Assembly (NCBI RefSeq): GCF_000449425.2
Contig: NZ_AVHW01000024.1
Span: 1-39,755 of the forward strand
DNA: 39,755 nt
Origin: Clostridioides difficile CD160
Lineage (GTDB): Bacteria > Bacillota > Clostridia > Peptostreptococcales > Peptostreptococcaceae
Direction: 5' to 3'
Shown: one piece after another, positions 32,230 through 39,755 of the stretch
Position numbering within the stretch: position 1 is the first letter of the stretch
Layout of the letters: each line of letters starts with the position of its first letter
Position numbers and translations under genes: made by a program
The notes under the pieces: generated by a model
What the model saw: only the letters and a program-made list of their open reading frames with translations
Told to the model about the DNA's origin: nothing
Database searches by the model: none

Positions 32230-32973
32230 ATGAAAAAAGTATTAATAGTAGGGGAATCTTGGGTAAAAAATATAACTCATATAAAAGGGTTTGATACATT
32301 TGTTACAACTCACTATGAAGAAGCTGTAAAGTGGTTAAAAGAAGCAATAGAATCTGGAGAATATGAAACAGTTCATATGCCTGCACATGTGGCAGCAGAT
32401 AGTTTTCCATATAAATTAGAAGAGTTAAATGAGTACGATTGTATAATATTATCTGATATAGGTTCTAATACGTTCTTATTATCTAATAGTACTTTTATAG
32501 ATTGTAATAGTAATCCAGATAGACTTGAATTAATCAAAGAGTATGTAAATAATGGTGGAGCATTAATAATGGTGGGTGGATACATGTCATTTACAGGTAT
32601 AGATGCAAAAGCTAGATTTGGAGAAACTGCTATAAAGGATGTATTACCAATAACTATGATAGATAAAGATGATAGAGTCGAAAAACCAGCAGGAATAATT
32701 CCAGAAGTTGTTGACTCTGAACATCCAGTATTAAAAGATATACCAACAGACTGGCCAAAGTTTTTAGGATATAACAAGACAGTTGCTAGAGAGAATTGCC
32801 CTGTATTGGCAACTATTGGAAGAGACCCATTTGTAGCTGTTGGTGAGTTTGGAAAAGGAAAGTCTGCTATATTTAGTTCTGACTGCGCGCCTCATTGGGG
32901 ACCAAAAGAATTTACTGATTGGAAATACTATAATAAATTATGGGTCAATATGCTTGATTGGTTAACATGTTAA
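32230..32973 (+). CDS. ThuA/GATase1-like protein without nucleophile
   Basis: A 247-residue protein of the class I glutamine-amidotransferase fold (PF07090/ThuA-like): KKVLIVGESWV, YDCIILSDIG, NNGGALIMVGGYMSFTGIDA and GEFGKGKSAIFSSDCAPHWG. The nucleophilic Cys of true amidotransferases is replaced (the elbow reads GGYMS), so it is not a normal glutaminase. Related genes sit in sugar or amide catabolic clusters. It is cotranscribed with the M20 gene (19-base gap, GGAGG site). Function unknown. Confidence 0.8.
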   Translation: MKKVLIVGESWVKNITHIKGFDTFVTTHYEEAVKWLKEAIESGEYETVHMPAHVAADSFPYKLEELNEYDCIILSDIGSNTFLLSNSTFIDCNSNPDRLELIKEYVNNGGALIMVGGYMSFTGIDAKARFGETAIKDVLPITMIDKDDRVEKPAGIIPEVVDSEHPVLKDIPTDWPKFLGYNKTVARENCPVLATIGRDPFVAVGEFGKGKSAIFSSDCAPHWGPKEFTDWKYYNKLWVNMLDWLTC

Positions 32974-32990
32974 AAATTTTATAAAATTTG

Positions 32991-33038
32991 AAACCTCTTA
33001 CTTGATAAAGTGAAGCTTACAAGTCAAGAGGTTTTATT
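32991..33038 (+). terminator. Terminator after the GATase-like gene
   Basis: AAACCTCTTACTTG (32991-33004) pairs with CAAGTCAAGAGGTTT (33020-33034) with one bulge, then T-rich sequence. Confidence 0.7.
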
Positions 33039-33134
33039 GTATAAAATGGCTGTACAGTAGAAAATATTTTTAAACTAATTATTTTAGATAATGGCTGATA
33101 ATTTGTTAAAGTTAAGGAGGATTATACAATTAAT

Positions 33135-34520
33135 ATGGAGGATTTAAATAAAAATTTTTTAGTGCAATATATAGATGAGATACAAGAAGAGTTAAGAAAT
33201 ATATCAGATAAGATATGGGAAAATCCAGAACTTCAATATAAAGAATATTATGCTTCAAACTTACAAAAAGAATATTTAAGAAAGTATGATTTTAATATAG
33301 AAGAATTAGAAGATATGGATACAGCATTTGTAGCTAGTTATGGACAAGGTAAACCAGTTATAGCAGTCTTGGGAGAATATGATGCTTTAGATGGTTTGTC
33401 CCAAAAAATATCCATTACAAAAGAAGCTATTTCAGATGGTGGTGCAGGTCATGGATGTGGACATAATTTACTTGGTACAGGTTCAATGGGAGCTGTAATT
33501 GCAATAAAAGAATTAATTAAACTAAAAAAATTGAAAGGGACTATAAAATACTATGGATGTCCAGCAGAAGAAGATTTATCAGGAAAGGTATTAATGATAA
33601 AAAAAGGTATCTTTGATGGGATAGACTGTGCATTTAGCTGGCATCCATTTGATATAAATACTCCAATAAGAATTCCAACCCTTGCTAATTATTCTGTAAA
33701 ATTTAGATATAAGGGAATTAGCGCCCATGCAGCACAAGCTCCTTACAATGGAAGAAGTGCACTTGATGCAGTAGAACTTATGAACATAGGCTGTAATTAT
33801 CTAAGAGAACATATATTTGATAGTTGTAGAGTACATTATGTAACTACTAATGGTGGAAAAATGCCAAACATAGTTCCAGATTTTGCAGAAGTATGGTATT
33901 ACATAAGAGGTGTTAAAATGGAGCATGTAAGAGATGTATTTGACAGAATTGTTGATATAGCAAAAGGAGCAGCTTTGATGACAGGTACTAGTATGGAATA
34001 TAATATTATAAGTGGGGTATATGATTATATCCCTAATACAATATTAACAGATATTCTATCACAAAACATGAAATTGATAGGGGTACAAAATTATAATAAA
34101 GATGATTACTATTTTGCAGAAAAATTAGCTGAAACAGTATCTATAGACAAAAGGATTAGTGTTTCTAGTGTATTGAGTGGAAACAAAGATATAACTAAGA
34201 TGAATTTACATGATGAAGTTACAGATGATACATTTACTCATAATAACTGCATATCATTATCATTAGATATTGGAGATGTTAGTTACATAATCCCTACAGC
34301 TCAATGCTCTTGTTCAGTTTGGCCTATTGGGATTTCTGCTCATACATGGCAGTCTTGTGCTAGTGCAGGTTCTAACATGGGATTTAAAGCGATGTTGTTA
34401 GCATCTAAAGCTATAGCGTGTTCAATAAATGATGTAGTTCTTGATGAGTATATTGTAAGTAAGGCAAAAAAGGAATTAAAGGATACTGTAGGTAATTTTA
34501 AATATACTCCAATTATTTAA
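33135..34520 (+). CDS. AbgB-like M20 amidohydrolase
   Basis: A 461-residue metallo-amidohydrolase resembling the p-aminobenzoyl-glutamate hydrolase subunit AbgB. The motifs GEYDALD (80-86), GHGCGHN (105-111), CPAEED, and GISAHAAQAPYNGRSALDAV (dimer domain) are diagnostic. It would split amide bonds in aroyl- or acyl-amino-acid conjugates. The ATG at 33135 is 14 bases from AAGGAGG, longer than usual. An ATT at 33129 is in frame and ideally placed, so an unusual ATT start is possible. It follows a terminator and thus has its own transcript. Confidence 0.87.
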   Translation: MEDLNKNFLVQYIDEIQEELRNISDKIWENPELQYKEYYASNLQKEYLRKYDFNIEELEDMDTAFVASYGQGKPVIAVLGEYDALDGLSQKISITKEAISDGGAGHGCGHNLLGTGSMGAVIAIKELIKLKKLKGTIKYYGCPAEEDLSGKVLMIKKGIFDGIDCAFSWHPFDINTPIRIPTLANYSVKFRYKGISAHAAQAPYNGRSALDAVELMNIGCNYLREHIFDSCRVHYVTTNGGKMPNIVPDFAEVWYYIRGVKMEHVRDVFDRIVDIAKGAALMTGTSMEYNIISGVYDYIPNTILTDILSQNMKLIGVQNYNKDDYYFAEKLAETVSIDKRISVSSVLSGNKDITKMNLHDEVTDDTFTHNNCISLSLDIGDVSYIIPTAQCSCSVWPIGISAHTWQSCASAGSNMGFKAMLLASKAIACSINDVVLDEYIVSKAKKELKDTVGNFKYTPII

Positions 34521-34595
34521 AAATTAAGTTAATGTAAGTGAGATTGAACTGTATGAATTAGTATAAATATATAATTTAATATTATTTTTAACTTA

Positions 34596-34645
34596 ACCTT
34601 CTAATTATTTTCAATCTAAGATACAATAATTAGAAGGTGTTTTTA
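34596..34645 (+). terminator. Terminator of the AbgB-like gene
   Basis: ACCTTCTAATTATT (34596-34609) pairs perfectly with AATAATTAGAAGGT (34625-34638), then GTTTTT. Confidence 0.75.
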
Positions 34646-34738
34646 AAGTTTCTTAGAATACTGTATCTTATATAATCTTGATAAAAAGTGTTATACTATA
34701 TATAATTTATATAAAAAGTAGTACAAAAAGGAGTATTT

Positions 34739-35578
34739 ATGTTTGGATATGTTAAAATAAACAAAATGGATTTAACATTTAGAGAATATGACCATTACAA
34801 AGCTTATTATTGTGGTCTATGTAAATATTTAAAAAGAAATCATGGAGAAATTTCTAGATTTTCTCTGAACTACGATATAACATTTTTAATTATTTTATTA
34901 ACTTCAGTATACAAGCCAGAATCTATAAATACAGAGGAAGTATGTATAGTCAATCCATTTAAAAAGAAAAAGGTAATTACGAATGATATTACAGAATATG
35001 CAGCAAGTATGAATATTCTTTTAACGTATTATAAACTGGAAGATAATTTAATGGATGATAAACGCATAAAAGATAAATTAGCATATTATATATATAAAAA
35101 CAAATTAAATTTAGCATATGAAAAGTATTCTGAAAAAGCAGAGTATATAAAACAACAGCTAAATGAATTAAATAAGTTGGAAAATGACAAAAATATAAAT
35201 ATAGATGAAGTATCTAGTATTTTTGGAAATATAATGGGTGAAGTATTTGCCTATAAAAAAGATGAAAATGAGAGAAACTTAAGAATGATAGGATTTAATA
35301 TAGGTAAATATATATATCTACTGGATGCATATGAAGATTTAGATGAAGATTTTAAGAAAGGAAGATATAATCCTTTTATAGAGTATATAGATAAAAACGA
35401 TGAGTTAAAAGAAAAGGTAAAAAAAATAATTGTAACATCATTAGGTTTTTTGGCTAGAGGAATTGATAATTTAAATCTAAATACAAATGTCGGAATAATA
35501 GAAAATATAATTTATTCTGGTGTTTATTTAAGATATATGAATATATTAGAAAGCAGAGGTGGAAAGAATGTACAGTAA
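34739..35578 (+). CDS. DUF5685-like protein
   Basis: A 279-residue all-helical cytoplasmic protein beginning MFGYVKINKMDLTFREYDHY, with YYCGLCKYLKRNHGEISRFS (Cys pair CGLC) near residue 30 and LLDAYEDLDEDFKKGRYNPF near residue 200. The Asp-rich DAYEDLDEDFKKGRYNP block recalls the second Asp motif of squalene/phytoene synthase-like helical folds. That resemblance is only suggestive. I recognise the family as DUF5685, whose role is unknown. Next in the operon is the Cys-tailed TPR protein, whose ATG overlaps this stop. Confidence 0.75.
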   Translation: MFGYVKINKMDLTFREYDHYKAYYCGLCKYLKRNHGEISRFSLNYDITFLIILLTSVYKPESINTEEVCIVNPFKKKKVITNDITEYAASMNILLTYYKLEDNLMDDKRIKDKLAYYIYKNKLNLAYEKYSEKAEYIKQQLNELNKLENDKNINIDEVSSIFGNIMGEVFAYKKDENERNLRMIGFNIGKYIYLLDAYEDLDEDFKKGRYNPFIEYIDKNDELKEKVKKIIVTSLGFLARGIDNLNLNTNVGIIENIIYSGVYLRYMNILESRGGKNVQ

Positions 35579-36008
35579 TACTTATAATAATGAAAGTTTT
35601 ATGAGAGCAAGAGCTTTTATAGAAAATAGTGAATTTAAAAAAGCATATGATTTTTTAAAGACGTTGACTGACAAATGTGCAGAATGGTATTATCTAACTG
35701 GTTTTTCTGCGATGAACATAGGATATTATGAAGAAGGAGAAGACTTCTTAAAAAGAGCAAAATTTATGGAGCCAGAAAATCATGAATATAGTGATGCACT
35801 TAGAAGTTATACACAATATAGAAATGAATATAACAACAGGGCTGATAATTATAATAGAAGAAGACGTAATGATTTAGGTGGATGTTGCTGTTGTTGTGAT
35901 GATTGTTGCTGTTGTTTAGGTGATGATTGTTGTGAAAACTGTGCTAAGCTTTGGTGTTTAGATTCATGCTGTGAATGTTTTGGTGGAGATTTAATAACTT
36001 GTTGTTAG
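35568..36008 (+). CDS. TPR-like protein with an 18-cysteine C-terminal tail
   Basis: The frame opens at GTG 35559, but ATG 35568 with AGAGGTGG upstream is preferred (146 residues). Residues about 10-75 form two tetratricopeptide-like helix pairs (FMRARAFIENSEFKKAYDFLK and YYLTGFSAMNIGYYEEGEDFLKRAK). Residues about 85-103 are Arg/Asn-rich. The last 45 residues carry 18 cysteines in clusters (CCCCC, CCCC, CC and single C) around Asp and Gly and end GGDLITCC. This is probably a metal-binding or disulfide domain. It is encoded between DUF5685 and a membrane protein and translated from an overlapping start. Confidence 0.8.
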   Translation: MYSNTYNNESFMRARAFIENSEFKKAYDFLKTLTDKCAEWYYLTGFSAMNIGYYEEGEDFLKRAKFMEPENHEYSDALRSYTQYRNEYNNRADNYNRRRRNDLGGCCCCCDDCCCCLGDDCCENCAKLWCLDSCCECFGGDLITCC

Positions 36009-36018
36009 GATGATAAAT

Positions 36019-36516
36019 ATGAGTATAAAAGTTGCTTATGGAGGAGTTTTATTAGCATTAAATGTGATACTGTTGACTCTTACAAATATTATTCCTGTAA
36101 ATACATTGTTTATTATGGGTCTAGCATCACTTTTAGTATCAATTGTAATAATGGAATGGGGTTTTAAAAGTGGAATTGCTTTTTATATAGGTTCTATAGC
36201 TTTAGGATTTATAGTGATGGCAAGTAAGTCTCAATGGATTGTGTATTCACTTACCTTTGGAATATATGGTATTGCAAAATATCTTATAGAAAAAGATAGG
36301 TCTATATATGTTGAATATTTCATGAAATTAGTATTTGCAAATATAATGATACTTATATTGTATTTTTTATTAAGAACAATAGTTTATATTCCAATAAATA
36401 TTTTTATTATAGGCTCATTTGAGATAGCCTTTATAGTATATGACTATGTTTACAGTTCTTTTATAAGTTATTACAATAATAAGTTAAGAAAGATGCTATT
36501 TAAAAATAACAGTTGA
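36019..36516 (+). CDS. Polytopic membrane protein of unknown function
   Basis: The frame opens at ATG 36010, but AGGATG just before supports ATG 36019, giving 165 residues. It is five or six hydrophobic helices with short loops (VAYGGVLLALNVILLTLTN, FIMGLASLLVSIVIMEWGF, GIAFYIGSIALGFIVMA, later IFIIGSFEIAFIVYDY). No enzyme motif is seen. It resembles small membrane proteins of the DUF2232/S-component shape only in outline. It shares an operon with the two genes before it and is followed by a bidirectional terminator. Confidence 0.6.
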   Translation: MSIKVAYGGVLLALNVILLTLTNIIPVNTLFIMGLASLLVSIVIMEWGFKSGIAFYIGSIALGFIVMASKSQWIVYSLTFGIYGIAKYLIEKDRSIYVEYFMKLVFANIMILILYFLLRTIVYIPINIFIIGSFEIAFIVYDYVYSSFISYYNNKLRKMLFKNNS

Positions 36517-36620
36517 TTTTTATATTTAATTTTAATAGAATTGTAATTTAAAAAACTTAAATAATGTATCTGAATATGTATTGATATGTAAAAATAAATT
36601 TAATATATACTTAGTATTAA

Positions 36621-36661
36621 TATATAAAAAGCTTTGATTTTTAGTCAAAGCTTTTTATATA
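36621..36661. terminator. Bidirectional terminator between convergent genes
   Basis: TATATAAAAAGCTTTGA (36621-36637) pairs perfectly with TCAAAGCTTTTTATATA (36645-36661). Confidence 0.85.
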
Positions 36662-36699
36662 TTAGATATAATGATTCACTTTAAAAGATATAATATAAA

Positions 36700-37428
36700 T
36701 TAAATATCCACTATATTTACATCTGTAGATAAAGAGTAAATAATATCTTTTCTTTCTACTATTATTTCAACATTTTTAGAAATTTCCTTATTAAGTGATA
36801 TTTGAGATAAAAGTTCTTTTGTTGGATTTATTGCAATTGGATTTCCAACTCTTTTTAACATATTTATATCACCATTAGTATCACCATAAGCATAGGAGTT
36901 TGATAAGTCTAAATCATACTTTACAACAAAATCATTTATAGCATTATTTTTACTTATAGAATCCCACATTGGAATAACTGTTCCTGTAAATATTTCATTT
37001 TCAAATACATAGTCACTTCCTAGAAAATCAGTTACATTATATTTTTTTGCCATTTTTTCAACTAGAAATCCAGGACTACCAGATATGAATATGACTATAT
37101 GACCTTGATTTAGATGCCAATCAATTCGTGAACGTGTGTATTTATAAACTCTATCTGCTTTTAATTTAATTACTTGGTCACTTGTAAAATTAATGCAAGT
37201 TTTATCTAATCCTTTTAATGAATCAACATAAAGGTCACATATCTCTAATAGATAATCATCATAATTACCTTGTCTTTTATCCCAATCCATAAAAGTGTCT
37301 CTAGCATGTTTATACCAATTTTTTTGGTCAATTATATCGTATTTAATTAATTTCTTAAAATGTTCAACCATAAGAGAGTCTCTATAAAGAGTACCATCTA
37401 TATCAAAAAAAGCTGCTATATTTTTCAT
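36700..37428 (-). CDS. HAD-superfamily phosphatase (subfamily IB)
   Basis: A 242-residue phosphohydrolase of the SerB-like HAD-IB group. FFDIDGTLYRD (from residue 7) carries the nucleophile and acid Asp, FISGSPGFLVEKM is motif II, and AYGDTNGDINMLKRVGNPIAINP is motif IV, with the Mg-binding Asps. The start on the minus strand follows GAGGTGG. Substrate might be a phosphoserine-like or lipid phosphate monoester (HAD-IB), not determinable here. It is convergent with the membrane protein gene. Confidence 0.9.
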   Translation of the reverse strand: MKNIAAFFDIDGTLYRDSLMVEHFKKLIKYDIIDQKNWYKHARDTFMDWDKRQGNYDDYLLEICDLYVDSLKGLDKTCINFTSDQVIKLKADRVYKYTRSRIDWHLNQGHIVIFISGSPGFLVEKMAKKYNVTDFLGSDYVFENEIFTGTVIPMWDSISKNNAINDFVVKYDLDLSNSYAYGDTNGDINMLKRVGNPIAINPTKELLSQISLNKEISKNVEIIVERKDIIYSLSTDVNIVDI

Positions 37429-37552
37429 AAGACCACCTCAATTAATCATTTCCTTATATTATATTATAAATTGTATCTAAGTTGTTAAAATATATGTATA
37501 ATAATTTATATATTAAAAAACAAATATTTTAAAGTCTAAAGGATGTGATTAT

Positions 37553-38641
37553 ATGAATTTTAATTTTGCAAAGGCTACGAACTCTAGACTTATGGGTAGT
37601 TTAGGTCTTATAATAAATTGGATAGATGATAAAAATAATCATTTCTGTCAATATTTTCTATTAGATGCAGAGGGATTAGGTTTGGCAGATTATGTGAGTT
37701 TAAAAAATCCAACACAAGAAGAAGCTTATATGGAAGAAGAAAGATTAATGGGTGGATTTGGCTCAGATAGAGTTGAATTAACAAAGGATGAATCATTGTT
37801 TTTAGTATCTTATTTTGGAAACAAGAATATTTTCTATGACAAATTATTACCAGGAGATAAAAGTGAGTATATTGATATTATAAAAAATTATAAAACAAAT
37901 TTAGCTATAGAAAAATTATATAATAAAATATGCAAAAGAGTTGATGAAGAAGTTGAGTTTATAAACTACATGACTATGCGATTTATAGCTTGGGATAGAG
38001 AAAGTCTGAGATATTTTTCTGGAAGTGATGAGATTGCAAATATGCATATTACAAATATAAATGGTACATTGCTTAAAAATGTAGTAAGTGATAAAGGTCA
38101 AGGTAGATATATAAGTGAAGCTTTATATGAAGACAATGATGGATATTATACATGTAAAATTGCTTTTTGTATAAGTAAATGTAATGAAACAGGTTTTAAA
38201 ATCAATTCTCTGTTGGTAACAGATAAAGAATCTATGTATGATTTTGAGGTATTTGATGAGATTTCCAAAAATGAATTTGTAAGTGTGTATAGTGTAAACT
38301 CGTCTGAGGAATTTGCAAAAGTATTTTATAAAGAGAATCCATTTTTACTAAAAAGCTATATGAATGAAGGTATATTTTTTACTAGATTTAATTTTAATAA
38401 TGACCATGTCAAAGAAAATGTGTATATAATAAATAATGATATGAAAGCTATATATTACTTAATGGGAAATAAACTTTTTATTGGTACTTATAATGAAAAT
38501 GATTGCAATTATATTAATGAGATAAGTCAATCTAACTATAGTAAATATATCAAGTTTGAAGAAAAGTTTTTCTTTGAACAAAATGCGTTATATGATTTTG
38601 CAGAATCAGGTTCAATAGATTTTGATGATTTTTTGGAATAA
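37553..38641 (+). CDS. Hypothetical protein, 362 aa
   Basis: A large acidic cytoplasmic protein without signal peptide or membrane segment, starting MNFNFAKATNSRLMGSLGLII after AAAGGATG. The first 100 residues look like a mixed alpha/beta domain (GSLGLIINWIDD, DAEGLGLADYVSL), the middle is helical, and the last 200 are beta-rich. I do not recognise the family. It is monocistronic, with a bidirectional terminator at 38657-38692. Confidence 0.65.
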   Translation: MNFNFAKATNSRLMGSLGLIINWIDDKNNHFCQYFLLDAEGLGLADYVSLKNPTQEEAYMEEERLMGGFGSDRVELTKDESLFLVSYFGNKNIFYDKLLPGDKSEYIDIIKNYKTNLAIEKLYNKICKRVDEEVEFINYMTMRFIAWDRESLRYFSGSDEIANMHITNINGTLLKNVVSDKGQGRYISEALYEDNDGYYTCKIAFCISKCNETGFKINSLLVTDKESMYDFEVFDEISKNEFVSVYSVNSSEEFAKVFYKENPFLLKSYMNEGIFFTRFNFNNDHVKENVYIINNDMKAIYYLMGNKLFIGTYNENDCNYINEISQSNYSKYIKFEEKFFFEQNALYDFAESGSIDFDDFLE

Positions 38642-38656
38642 TGTTTTTGGACATTA

Positions 38657-38692
38657 TTTAAGCGAGATTAACTGAATTTAATCTCGCTTAAA
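38657..38692. terminator. Bidirectional terminator after the 362-residue gene
   Basis: TTTAAGCGAGATTAA (38657-38671) pairs perfectly with TTAATCTCGCTTAAA (38678-38692). Confidence 0.75.
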
Positions 38693-38701
38693 TTAATTTC
38701 T

Positions 38702-38756
38702 ATAATATTGGGGGAATATTATGAGGAATACATTTATTATTGTGGTCAATTATTAA
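38702..38756 (+). other. Hairpin presenting a G5 ribosome site before an 11-codon ORF
   Basis: ATAATATT (38702-38709) and AATATTAT (38715-38722) flank GGGGG, putting a ribosome-site-like G run in the loop. The ATG at 38721 opens an 11-codon frame (MRNTFIIVVNY). Possibly a leader peptide or chance. Confidence 0.25.
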
Positions 38757-38875
38757 AATTTTATACAGTTTATTATAAAAATAAAAAAATTATAATTCTC
38801 CTTATATTATCGACCAATATTAATTTTTAGTATTTATTTAGATATATGGGTTGATTTGTAAAACATTAGGTATCT

Positions 38876-39361
38876 CTATTTCTTTGTGAATAGGTTAGAA
38901 TCATACCATTTGTCAAAATGGATAAATTTAAATGGTTGATGTATATCAATTGCATCTTCAGGACAATTATAAATACACCTCATACATAAGCAACAACTCC
39001 AATTAAATTTAACCTTATATTTTGTAACATTTATATTGTGTTTAGGACAATTGTTGGCACATTTAGAACAGTGTATACAATTTTTTTTTGCATAAAAAAA
39101 TTTACCTAAGATATGGGTTCCATACCATTCTGACCTACCAATAAAGGATAGTGTTTTTACTAAAGTGCTACTATTTGGAAGGTATGAAATTCGATTAATT
39201 AAATTATGTACAGTATTAGTTATTTCTTTATCTGCTTTATCAATAAGCTCTCTTGTTTTTGTGTCATCGTATTTGACCATAAAATTTGATGGCATAGCAA
39301 CTAATTTATTATAAAATACTTTGAAACCTTTAGCATCTAATTTTTTGATTAATAAATTTGA
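38876..39361 (-). pseudogene. EFR1-type flavodoxin/ferredoxin gene cut by the IStron
   Basis: The minus-strand frame does not begin at the ATG at 39295. It continues upstream (SNLLIKKLDAKGFKVFYKLVAMPSNF across 39295) and stays open to the insertion point at about 39358. The C-terminal half has two [4Fe-4S] motifs (CIHCSKCANNCP and CCLCMRCIYNCP), characteristic of EFR1-family proteins whose flavodoxin domain is at the N-terminus. That half must lie beyond the IStron. The insertion is antisense to the gene, so splicing of the intron cannot restore its mRNA. The visible piece is a disrupted gene. Confidence 0.75.
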
Positions 39362-39755
39362 TTAAAAAATAGTTACGCACACTCGTGACTTTAGTCATGA
39401 GTTAGTAGCTAAAATAGTCAGCATATAGATAAACTTATATGTAGAGATAGGATAGAACCTATCCAATACTACTTGAATTGCTGGAAACCCCTAAAGCTAA
39501 TCAAACTAAAACATAAGGATGAAATAAACCTAAGTGTGAAAGTTACGAAAGTAGAAAAAATTGGTTAGATGGTATAAGGTTAAACCCTAAGTACTTTAAA
39601 ATGGGCAATCAGCAGGTAAGCTCCTAAGTAGGAGAAACTTCAACGACTATTCCTCTTGAGGGAAGTACATTACAAGTTATTGGTAGTGGAAGTGGGTAGA
39701 CCTTAACGGATAATGCCGAAGGATAAGATATAGTCTGTGCTTGCATGAAAGTGTA
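39358..39755 (+). mobile_element. IStron left end, 5' part (continues past window)
   Basis: It begins right after target TTGAT (39358-39362). The end structure is CTCGTGACTTTAGTCATGAG (39382-39401), a perfect hairpin, inside TAGTTA (39370-39375) / TAGCTA (39406-39411). The group I intron core follows. The transposase/TnpB part would be beyond 39755. Confidence 0.85.
39363..39755 (+). ncRNA. Group I self-splicing intron (IA-type), partial
   Basis: Core elements are visible in order. P: AATTGCTGG (39476-39484). Q: AATGGGCAATCAGCAG (39600-39615). P6-like hairpin: CTCCTA-AG-TAGGAG (39621-39634). R: GACTAT (39645-39650), pairing with S: ATAGTC (39730-39735) to form P7. A small CCTC-TT-GAGG stem (39652-39661) fits P7.1. 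The 3' splice site is not in the window. Confidence 0.85.

Noticed and set aside
39358..39755. Riboswitch
   Set aside because: The ordered P, Q, R and S elements fit a group I intron core, not a ligand-binding leader.

Overview
The window looks like a Clostridioides difficile chromosome segment. The DNA is very AT-rich, Lys/Glu/Ile/Asn codons are A/T-ended, and ribosome binding sites are strong and purine-rich. The phage lysis genes are of clostridial type, and the last 400 bases are a group I intron of the C. difficile IStron (CdISt1) kind. The species call is inference from these features, not a database match.

Region 1 (1 to about 8295) is the right end of a prophage. It holds the 3' part of a tail-fibre-like gene, two small tail genes, a double terminator, a holin/amidase lysis cassette and an orphan beta-class DNA methyltransferase. 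After these comes an accessory ('moron') block. A leftward HTH gene and a rightward gene of unknown function face away from a near mirror-symmetric promoter/operator region (3978-4085). Further right are a Lys/Glu-rich gene, a 56-bp-period tandem repeat, a tandem pair of paralogous 200-residue proteins, a 30-residue ORF and a 157-residue acidic protein. No integrase is visible, so it must lie outside the window or be absent. The block ends abruptly in the 3' third of an iron-type alcohol dehydrogenase gene, the likely attachment site.

Region 2 (8300-22000) is ordinary chromosome rich in small regulators, each beside its probable target. It contains spore photoproduct lyase (with an altered cysteine layout), AraC/effector-binding regulator + DUF3788-like gene, TetR/aldo-keto reductase (overlapping face-to-face promoters with two palindromes), HxlR/flavin-binding oxidoreductase, a small conserved gene that ends at an IS605/IStron-like end, and a MATE pump. 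It continues with an XRE + membrane protein pair with palindromic operators, a hexapeptide acetyltransferase, a lone XRE regulator, and an XRE-PLDc_N-ABC ATPase-ABC permease operon.

Region 3 (22000-34600) is metabolic. It holds a short inverted-repeat element, a DUF362/ferredoxin protein, an orphan bioB with a possible BirA box, and the ribose-type operon rbsR-rbsK-rbsB-rbsA-rbsC (no rbsD). The rbs operon is followed by an M20 peptidase, a ThuA/GATase-like protein and an AbgB-like amidohydrolase, which hints that the transporter may import a ribosyl or amide conjugate.

Region 4 (34700-39755) holds a compact operon of DUF5685-like protein, TPR protein with an 18-cysteine tail, and membrane protein. 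It is followed by a HAD phosphatase, an unrecognised 362-residue protein and the 3' part of an EFR1-type flavodoxin/ferredoxin gene. An IStron has inserted into that gene at TTGAT, with its self-splicing intron antisense to the gene, so splicing cannot restore the message. A second, intron-less copy of the same end structure sits at 14856-14916, also directly after TTGAT.
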